A DNA stretch of 25,546 bases from an uncultured Eubacteriales bacterium (lineage in GTDB: Bacteria; Bacillota; Clostridia; Oscillospirales; Oscillospiraceae). The DNA lies in the NCBI GenBank assembly GCA_900549705.1, contig URPI01000012.1, positions 1 to 25,546 of the forward strand, read 5' to 3'. Shown piece by piece: positions 21,077-25,546 of the stretch; the stretch's first letter is position 1; the number at the start of each line of letters is the position of its first letter. The position numbers and the translations under genes are program-made. The notes beneath the pieces are model-generated. The model did not search any database and had not been told where the DNA came from. It saw only the letters and a program-made list of their open reading frames with translations.

Positions 21077-22081
21077 ATGGATATGGAATGGGAAAAACTG
21101 GGGTTTGCTTATTACCCCACGGACTATCGTTATGTGTCAAATTACAAGAACGGCGCTTGGGATGAGGGTGCGCTCAGCGACAACCCCAACGTCACCCTCA
21201 GCGAAGCGGCCTGTGTGCTGCAATATGCCCAGTGCTGTTTTGAGGGACTCAAGGCTTATTCCACCGCCGATGGCCGGGTAGTCAGCTTCCGGGCAGACAT
21301 GAACGCCCTGCGGATGGAGGATTCCTGCCGCCGGATGGAGATGCCGGTGTTCCCCAAGGAACGGTTTCTGGATGCCGTGCGCAAAACAGTCCATGCCAAC
21401 CGCAAGTGGGTTCCGCCCTATGGCAGCGGAGCCAGCCTGTACCTGCGGCCTTATCTGTTTGGAACCAGCCCCATCATCGGCGTTCATGCGTCGGAGGAAT
21501 ACCAGTTCCGGCTGTTTGCCTCTCCGGTGGGACCTTATTTCAAGGGCGGCATTCGCCCACTGGTGATTCGCGTGTGTGACTTGGATCGGGCAGCGCCCCG
21601 GGGCACCGGCCACATTAAGGCCAGCCTGAACTATGCCATGAGCCTGTATGCCCTGACCGAAGCCCACGCCCTTGGATATGATGAAAATCTGTATGTGGAT
21701 TCTGCCACTCGTACCTATGTGGAGGAGACCGGTGGTGCCAACATCATCTTTGCCGAGGGACCCAACCGTTTGGTGGTTCCCATTTCCGGCACGATCCTGC
21801 CCTCCATCACACGCCGCTCCCTGACCTATATTGCCCGGGAGTATCTCGGCTTGGAAGTGGTGGAGCGCCGGGTAGAGCTGAAGGAGCTGGATCGCTTTAC
21901 CGAGTGCGGCCTGTGCGGCACGGCGGCAGTGATTTCCCCGGTGGGCAAGATTGTAGATCATGGCCGGGACATCCACTATGCGGGAATGGGCGAGGTCATT
22001 ACCAAGCTCCGCGATACCCTCACCGGTATCCAGATGGGTACCATCCCTGCCCCCGATGGCTGGCTGACAGAAATTGACTGA
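21077..22081 (+). CDS. ilvE: Branched-chain amino-acid aminotransferase
   Basis: A 334-residue PLP fold-type-IV enzyme transferring amino groups between glutamate and branched-chain 2-oxo acids. ATG 21077 follows GAGGTTTGATT; a TTG two codons upstream is unlikely. Motifs: QCCFEGLKAYSTADG (about 52-66), SLYLRPYLFGT (about 120-130), the PLP-lysine in GTGHIKASLNYA (Lys about 181), ETGGANIIF, and TILPSITRRSL binding the cofactor phosphate. The C-terminal CGLCGTAAVISPVGKI is usual for this branch. It is co-transcribed with asnB, linking glutamate-derived amino groups to two amino-acid families. Its stop codon is immediately joined to an AGT-triloop hairpin of the ~100-bp repeat. Confidence 0.95.
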   Translation: MDMEWEKLGFAYYPTDYRYVSNYKNGAWDEGALSDNPNVTLSEAACVLQYAQCCFEGLKAYSTADGRVVSFRADMNALRMEDSCRRMEMPVFPKERFLDAVRKTVHANRKWVPPYGSGASLYLRPYLFGTSPIIGVHASEEYQFRLFASPVGPYFKGGIRPLVIRVCDLDRAAPRGTGHIKASLNYAMSLYALTEAHALGYDENLYVDSATRTYVEETGGANIIFAEGPNRLVVPISGTILPSITRRSLTYIAREYLGLEVVERRVELKELDRFTECGLCGTAAVISPVGKIVDHGRDIHYAGMGEVITKLRDTLTGIQMGTIPAPDGWLTEID

Positions 22082-22180
22082 GCGGCAGTGCCGCTGGACA
22101 ATGACGCTACGAACACTGTACCAATACAGTGGTTCCCTAACCCGCCCGGTAACGACACACTCAGAAACCGTTTTACACAC
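22081..22180 (+). repeat. ~100-bp intergenic repeat, copy after ilvE
   Basis: It starts with the perfect hairpin AGCGGC-AGT-GCCGCT (22081-22095), whose first A is the last base of the ilvE stop. Then follow GGACAATGACGCTACGAAC, a second hairpin CACTGTA-CCAA-TACAGTG, and CCCGCCCGGTAACGACAC ... CAGAAACCGTTTT. It matches 23243-23342 along its whole length and 8820-8905 more loosely. It encodes no credible protein. Confidence 0.85.
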
Positions 22181-22224
22181 GCTGTCATGCTAATTGTCGG
22201 TTAAAACATCCACAATTCGACGGC

Positions 22225-22440
22225 TTTGTTATGGCGCGAAGCGCCCTCGGCGCCCCCATTGGGGTGTTGCAGAGCGCAGCGAATCTTTCAAAATTATGAT
22301 TGCCGGTGGCAATCATACCACTGCTAAAAGCTGGCAGCCCGAATGGGCTGACTTTAGCGCCCGCAGGCGCTATGCAAGCGAGCAACCGCCGCAGGCGGCT
22401 CTTAGCGAGTCGCAGAGGGGGTGTCGTGCGTTACTTTGAG
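22225..22440. repeat. Cluster of six short, tight hairpins
   Basis: Successive perfect or near-perfect small stems: GGCGC-GAA-GCGCC, CCCC-ATT-GGGG, ATGATTGCC-GGT-GGCAATCAT, CAGCCC-GAAT-GGGCTG, TAGCGCC-CGCA-GGCGCTA and CCGCC-GCA-GGCGG. They lie in order within about 215 bp. No coding potential is convincing on either strand; this fills the gap between ilvE and the 43-codon gene. Confidence 0.6.
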
Positions 22441-22472
22441 CGCTGCGTTCTCAGCTTCGCGCCGTTTGGTGC

Positions 22473-22604
22473 CTACAGGTCATCTGCGTCCTGCACCGGT
22501 TTTTCCTCTGGGTTTTCCGGGACACCGGTATAGCTGCCCTGTGGGTCGGTTGTGGGACGGTGGAAGATTTTCTCCTCTTTTTTACTTGCTTGTTTCTTCT
22601 TCAT
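22473..22604 (-). CDS. Conserved small protein, 43 residues
   Basis: A short gene with ATG 22604 preceded by AGAGGAGAGACACTTCCA and a TAG stop at 22475-22473. The product starts MKKKQASKKEEKIFHRPTTD, continues with a DPQGSYTGVPENP segment, and ends PVQDADDL. It is basic at the start and acidic at the end, with no membrane segment. I recognise the general type: very short Clostridia proteins sharing a PxGSYTGVPE...PVQDADDL core occur widely and are annotated only as hypothetical. It is flanked by repeats and stands alone. Function unknown; the good ribosome-binding site and the recognisable core make it a real gene. Confidence 0.75.
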   Translation of the reverse strand: MKKKQASKKEEKIFHRPTTDPQGSYTGVPENPEEKPVQDADDL

Positions 22605-22630
22605 TGGAAGTGTCTCTCCTCTTTATGCAG

Positions 22631-22662
22631 AAGCGCCGCGCCGTTTTGGTGCGGCGCTTTTG
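22631..22662 (+). terminator. Hairpin with T-run upstream of rlmH
   Basis: AAGCGCCGC (22631-22639) pairs with GCGGCGCTT (22651-22659), followed by TTGCTT on the plus strand. No plus-strand gene ends nearby except ilvE, 550 bp upstream; it also sits just ahead of the minus-strand small gene, so it may insulate the two or be part of a repeat. Confidence 0.5.
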
Positions 22663-22665
22663 CTT

Positions 22666-22680
22666 GACGGCAGTGCCGTC
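22666..22680. repeat. AGT-triloop hairpin
   Basis: GACGGC-AGT-GCCGTC, a perfect six-pair stem with the same AGT loop as the hairpins that open the ~100-bp repeats, but without the rest of the element. Confidence 0.6.
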
Positions 22681-22709
22681 TCTGGTAAGAGTGTGTCACC
22701 AATCCATCA

Positions 22710-22738
22710 TTGTAATTCCCGGAGAAATATGCTAAAAT
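22710..22738 (+). promoter_or_regulatory. Promoter of rlmH
   Basis: TTGTAA (22710-22715), 17 bp, TAAAAT (22733-22738), 22 bp before the rlmH start codon, leaving just enough room for the ribosome-binding site. Confidence 0.6.
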
Positions 22739-22760
22739 AGGGAAAAAGGAGCGGATTTTT

Positions 22761-23243
22761 ATGTTTGACATTACCCTGATAACCATGGGGAAGCTGAAAG
22801 AAAAATTTTACATTTCCGCCGCCCAGGAGTATACCAAGCGCCTGAGCGGCTATTGCCATTTTACACTGGTGGAGCTGCCGGAGAGCCGTCTGCCGGAAAA
22901 TCCAAGCCCTGCGGAGATTGCGGCCGGACTTGAAAAAGAGGCGGAAACAATCCTTACCCGCATTCCGAAATCCAGTTGGTTCTGCGTATTCACCCCGGAG
23001 GGGAAGGAACTTTCCAGTGAAAAATTTGCGGAGAAAATGAAGGATGTGAAGCTTTCCGGCAAGAGCAGTGCCATTTTTCTCATCGGGTCGTCCTTTGGTA
23101 TGGCACCAAAAGTGAAGGAGCGGGCGGATTTCAGGCTCTCCATGGGGCCGATGACCTTTCCGCATCATCTGGCTCGCATCATGGTGCTGGAGCAGCTCTA
23201 CCGCGCCGAGGCCATTCAGGCGGGAAGCAAGTATCATAAATAG
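22761..23243 (+). CDS. rlmH: 23S rRNA pseudouridine-1915 N3-methyltransferase
   Basis: A 160-residue SPOUT-class methyltransferase that modifies pseudouridine 1915 of 23S rRNA on assembled ribosomes using S-adenosylmethionine. ATG 22761 follows AAAAAGGAGCGGATTTTT. The family's full set of motifs is visible: ITLITMGKLKEKFY at the start, FCVFTPEGKELSSEKFAEK (about 74-92), the SAM-knot segment IFLIGSSFGMA (about 108-118), and the C-terminal MTFPHHLARIMVLEQLYRA (about 133-151) ending in KYHK. The length is normal. It is a single gene with its own promoter, and its stop codon abuts a repeat hairpin. Confidence 0.97.
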   Translation: MFDITLITMGKLKEKFYISAAQEYTKRLSGYCHFTLVELPESRLPENPSPAEIAAGLEKEAETILTRIPKSSWFCVFTPEGKELSSEKFAEKMKDVKLSGKSSAIFLIGSSFGMAPKVKERADFRLSMGPMTFPHHLARIMVLEQLYRAEAIQAGSKYHK

Positions 23244-23342
23244 GCGACAGTGTCGCCGGACAATGATGCTACGAACGCTGTTCCAATACGTTGGTGCCCT
23301 GACCCGCCCGGTAACGACACGCTCAGAAACCGTTTTGTGCCG
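23243..23342 (+). repeat. ~100-bp intergenic repeat, copy after rlmH
   Basis: It begins with GGCGAC-AGT-GTCGCC (23243-23257), sharing its first G with the rlmH stop, then GGACAATGATGCTACGAAC ... CCCGCCCGGTAACGACAC ... CAGAAACCGTTTT. The opening stem differs from the ilvE copy at paired positions yet still pairs perfectly, so the structure, not only the sequence, is kept. Confidence 0.85.
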
Positions 23343-23350
23343 CATCCTGG

Positions 23351-23506
23351 TAGGGGCGGATAGAATCCGCCCGTGGCAAAAAGCACCCCTTTAGGTGCTC
23401 TGTGCCGGGTCGACATGCTCGTCGACCCCTACAGCCCGCGTGTGCGTTCATCTGGTGCTATCGAAAATCCGGGGTTTCGGGCGGATGCTATCCGCCCCTA
23501 CAGTTG
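23351..23506. repeat. Composite of three GGGCGGAT-type palindromes
   Basis: TAGGGGCGGAT-AGA-ATCCGCCC (23351-23372), GGGTCGAC..GTCGACCCCTACAG (23407-23433) and GGGCGGAT-GCT-ATCCGCCCCTACAG (23479-23503). The first faces right and the other two face left, as in the pair at 11507-11672. A small AGCACC..GGTGCT hairpin lies between. The 369-bp gap between rlmH and padR is made of this, the ~100-bp repeat and the padR promoter. Confidence 0.75.
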
Positions 23507-23553
23507 AAATTTATGTAAACCGGCGGTAGAATCGTCGGCGCTTTTTTACACAC

Positions 23554-23588
23554 AGTACCTTGACAGATGAGGTACTATGTGATATGAT
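23554..23588 (+). promoter_or_regulatory. padR promoter with embedded inverted repeat (probable operator)
   Basis: TTGACA (23560-23565), 17 bp, TATGAT (23583-23588). The inverted repeat AGTACCT (23554-23560) and AGGTACT (23570-23576), with outer CAC/GTG extension, overlaps the -35 box and spacer. PadR-family repressors commonly bind such dyads in their own promoters, so autoregulation is likely. Confidence 0.7.
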
Positions 23589-23612
23589 TCCCTTAACAAA
23601 GGAGGAATGCAG

Positions 23613-23951
23613 ATGTCCATTGCAGGCGATTTAATCCGCGGCCATACCGATGCCATCATCCTGGCGCGCTTGTTGCAGGGCGACAGCTATGGCTACGAAA
23701 TCAACAAGATGATTTGCACCCTTTCCTCCGGCCGGTTTGAGCTGAAAGAAGCCACGCTCTACACCGCCTTTAAGCGCCTGGAGGAGCAGGGCTATGTCAC
23801 CGCTTATTGGGGCGACAGCGGCGCAGGGGCGCGGCGGCGTTACTATACCGTCACTCCGGCGGGGCGGGAAGCCAGCAAGAAACTGACAGCAGAATGGGAA
23901 GAAACAAAGGATATTATGGATAAGCTATTGAAAGTGGAGGAAGAAGCATGA
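23613..23951 (+). CDS. PadR-family transcriptional repressor
   Basis: A 112-residue winged-helix regulator of the short PadR group. ATG 23613 lies seven bases after GGAGG; an in-frame ATG at 23607 is too close to that site. Motifs: DAIILARLLQGDSYGYEINK (about 13-32), the recognition-helix region ELKEATLYTAFKRLEEQGYV (about 44-63), the wing GARRRYYTVTPAGRE (about 74-88), and a C-terminal dimerisation helix. Its ATGA overlaps the start of the HAAS-domain gene. PadR regulators paired with HAAS/DUF1700 and DUF4097 genes form a recurrent Firmicutes envelope-associated cassette; the inducer is not known. Confidence 0.94.
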   Translation: MSIAGDLIRGHTDAIILARLLQGDSYGYEINKMICTLSSGRFELKEATLYTAFKRLEEQGYVTAYWGDSGAGARRRYYTVTPAGREASKKLTAEWEETKDIMDKLLKVEEEA

Positions 23952-24592
23952 GGGAGAAGCTCGTTTCATATGTCAATCTCCTCTTCGCCGGAACCGAGGG
24001 CGTGGAGGACATCCAGCAGGAAATCCTGCAAAATACCCTGGATCGGTTTGATGATTTGGTCAGCCGGGGCAGCACCCCGGAAAACGCCTACCGTCAGGCC
24101 ATTGCCGGAATCGGGGATGTCAATGCCATCCTCGGCGGAGAGCAGCCCCCGGAGGCAGAGCCGGATTACAACCCTCTGCCGGAATTTGAGGGCACAGCCC
24201 CTGCTGTTGCCCGGATGATGCGGGCGGTTGCCATTTTCCTGTACATCGTCAGTCCTGTTCCGCTGATTCTGCTGGATTCCATTGGCTGGGATGATGCGGG
24301 CGTGTGTATTTTGCTGGTGATTGTGGCCATCGCCACCTTGCTGCTGCTGACCTTCAGAGACAATAAAAAAGAGAAGAAAGCAGCGGAGGAAAAGAAAGTA
24401 ACACAGACAAGCACCTCTAATTCCGGTCTGGAAAAGAGCATCAAAAAGCTGATGCGCACCGTTGCTTTGGTGCTGTTCTTCCTGATCAGCTTCGCCACGG
24501 GCGCGTGGGTGGTGACCTGGCTGATTTTCCCCATCGAAAAGGCGCTGGAAGGGGTCGTGTGCGCCGCTCTTGATTTGAAAAGGGAGGACTGA
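23948..24592 (+). CDS. HAAS-domain (DUF1700-type) membrane protein
   Basis: A 214-residue protein. The N-terminal HAAS-like helical domain (about 1-64) includes EDIQQEILQNTLDRFDDLVS and AYRQAIAGIGDVNAILGG. Three predicted transmembrane helices follow at about 91-110, 116-136 and 168-194, with a charged Lys/Glu-rich cytoplasmic loop (about 138-166). Translation is coupled to padR by a four-base ATGA overlap. Proteins of this type are membrane partners encoded next to PadR regulators and DUF4097 proteins. Their biochemical role is unknown; a sensor or regulator function at the membrane is inferred from context. Confidence 0.88.
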   Translation: MREKLVSYVNLLFAGTEGVEDIQQEILQNTLDRFDDLVSRGSTPENAYRQAIAGIGDVNAILGGEQPPEAEPDYNPLPEFEGTAPAVARMMRAVAIFLYIVSPVPLILLDSIGWDDAGVCILLVIVAIATLLLLTFRDNKKEKKAAEEKKVTQTSTSNSGLEKSIKKLMRTVALVLFFLISFATGAWVVTWLIFPIEKALEGVVCAALDLKRED

Positions 24593-24593
24593 C

Positions 24594-25424
24594 ATGAAAG
24601 GAAAGGCAATTGCCCGCATTGTCCTGTTCTCGATGATTGCGTTGGTGCTCCTCTGTGTGCTGCTGGCCGGACTGGGGCTGAGCTCCTTTGCAAAGCCTGT
24701 GTCGTCCCAGATTGTTTCTGTCCAGTCAACCGGAAGTGAACATGAATTTGCCCCAGGGGAAGTCAGTTCGATTTTCATCTCCTGGGCATCGGGAGACATT
24801 GACATTCAGCCTGCCGACCAGGATACCGTCACCGTCAGCGAGGAAAGAAGCGGCGGCAGCAGCATGGTGGTGCGGCACCTAGGCTCAACGTTAGAGATAG
24901 AGGCCGGGGAAAGCAAATGGGGGTTGGTTTTTGGAAAATCCACCCAAAAGGACTTGAGCATTCGGGTGCCCCGGGATTGGCTCTGCCAGAGCCTGGAAAT
25001 CAGCGCCGCCGCCGCAGGCATCCGGGTAGACGGGCTGCCCATCACGAATGTGGTGCTGAAAACTGCCAGCGGCAACTGCGTGTTTACCGATTGTACGGTA
25101 GAGAAAATGCAGGTGAATGCCGTCTCCGGTGACCTGGATTATTCCGGTGTGTTGAAAAAACTGGAATTGAAAGGTGCTTCCGCCGACTGCAATCTGTGGC
25201 TGAGTGATGCCCCGGCGACAATCGAGATGAACACCGCCTCCGGTGAGCTGAATTTGTTCCTGCCGGATAACTGTGGCTTCACCCTGGACAGAAGCAGCCT
25301 CAGCGGTGCGTTCCAGTCTGATTTTGCAACCACCACCGAAAACGATAAAATCGTCTGCGGTGACGGTACCTGCCAAATCACCTTCAGCAGCCTCTCCGGC
25401 AATATTAACATTTGCAGAAAATGA
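24594..25424 (+). CDS. DUF4097 beta-repeat membrane-anchored protein
   Basis: A 276-residue protein with an N-terminal signal anchor (about 8-30, ARIVLFSMIALVLLCVLLAG). It is followed by an extracytoplasmic DUF4097 domain built from repeated short beta-strand turns: ISWASGDIDIQPAD, LKTASGNCVFTDC, VNAVSGDLDYSG, MNTASGELNLFLP, SSLSGAFQSDF and FSSLSGNINI. The regular x-x-S-G-x repeats suggest a beta-helix or roll. The start codon is one base after the preceding stop, behind GGGAGGACTGAC. It is the last gene of the padR operon, followed by a strong terminator. DUF4097 proteins are often annotated as putative adhesins, without direct proof. Confidence 0.9.
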   Translation: MKGKAIARIVLFSMIALVLLCVLLAGLGLSSFAKPVSSQIVSVQSTGSEHEFAPGEVSSIFISWASGDIDIQPADQDTVTVSEERSGGSSMVVRHLGSTLEIEAGESKWGLVFGKSTQKDLSIRVPRDWLCQSLEISAAAAGIRVDGLPITNVVLKTASGNCVFTDCTVEKMQVNAVSGDLDYSGVLKKLELKGASADCNLWLSDAPATIEMNTASGELNLFLPDNCGFTLDRSSLSGAFQSDFATTTENDKIVCGDGTCQITFSSLSGNINICRK

Positions 25425-25430
25425 AAGGAA

Positions 25431-25472
25431 CCCCCGTTTGTCAGACAGTTGCCCGACAAACGGGGGATTTTT
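25431..25472 (+). terminator. Strong intrinsic terminator of the padR operon
   Basis: A perfect 12-bp stem: CCCCCGTTTGTC (25431-25442) with GACAAACGGGGG (25455-25466), then ATTTTTG. Confidence 0.9.
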
Positions 25473-25483
25473 GCGCGTTTTCT

Positions 25484-25546
25484 GTAGGGGCGGCTATTAG
25501 CCGCCCGTGGCGGCAGTGCCGCCGGACAATGACGCACGGGGCTTGT
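25484..25546 (+). repeat. GGGCGGCT palindrome followed by a truncated ~100-bp repeat
   Basis: TAGGGGCGGCT-ATT-AGCCGCCC (25485-25506) belongs to the GGGCGGAT palindrome family, with a compensating A-to-C and T-to-G change in the stem. Directly after it, GGCGGC-AGT-GCCGCC (25509-25523) and GGACAATGACGC begin another ~100-bp element; the sequence then departs from the other copies and reaches the window edge. Confidence 0.75.

Noticed and set aside
22194..22439. An 81-codon plus-strand open frame over the hairpin cluster
   Set aside because: It has no ribosome-binding site, an Arg/Ser-rich composition produced by the hairpins themselves, and no recognisable homology.
22225..23506. CRISPR array
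   Set aside because: The repeats are palindromes of different sequence and spacing, not regularly spaced identical direct repeats, and no cas genes are present.

Overview
The window looks like a chromosomal stretch from a moderately GC-rich, endospore-forming gut Clostridium relative, most likely Oscillospirales/Oscillospiraceae. The evidence is a sporulation protease gene (spoIVB), Firmicutes-type GGAGG ribosome-binding sites, consensus TTGACA-17-TATAAT promoters, an ANTAR regulator beside glnA, a PadR/HAAS/DUF4097 cassette, and dispersed GGGGCGGAT...ATCCGCCCC palindromes. I see 28 protein genes (one partial), one gene-fragment relic, and no tRNA, rRNA, CRISPR array, transposase or integrase.

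Layout. Positions 1-3037 (minus) hold a compact run: HD phosphohydrolase, free methionine-(R)-sulfoxide reductase, an SPFH protein with zinc ribbons, and a second zinc-ribbon protein cut by the window edge. The last two resemble the B. subtilis YdjI/YdjG membrane-stress pair. Positions 3214-6050 hold spoIVB, whose last 40 codons are present twice, 1868 bp apart. Between the two copies lies an AT-richer segment with a lipoprotein gene and a DUF1016/YhcG PDDEXK nuclease gene, which looks like an insertion into the spoIVB 3' end. Positions 6108-11478 are accessory genes: a DUF2500 membrane protein, four GNAT acetyltransferases, a small membrane protein, a MATE exporter and a HIT protein.

Positions 11915-22081 are a nitrogen and amino-acid block. 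An apgM-type mutase, serC and serA form a plus-strand operon leading from phosphoglycerate to phosphoserine. Converging on it is the minus-strand operon glnA - ANTAR regulator - pyrG. Divergent from glnA runs asnB - ilvE. Both divergent transcripts (glnA and asnB) start at consensus promoters and pass through leader hairpins that compete with an intrinsic terminator. In both leaders the competing hairpin has a six-base loop with A at position 1 and G at position 4, the signature of ANTAR-protein RNA targets. I infer that the ANTAR protein encoded between glnA and pyrG antiterminates both operons.

Positions 22082-23612 are repeat-rich and contain a 43-codon minus-strand gene and rlmH. Positions 23613-25424 are a self-contained padR - HAAS/DUF1700 - DUF4097 operon with an inverted repeat embedded in its promoter. 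Three repeat families recur between genes: GGGCGGAT-type palindromes, a roughly 100-bp element beginning with a covarying AGT-triloop hairpin, and a near-identical GCAGACACTCAC terminator hairpin.
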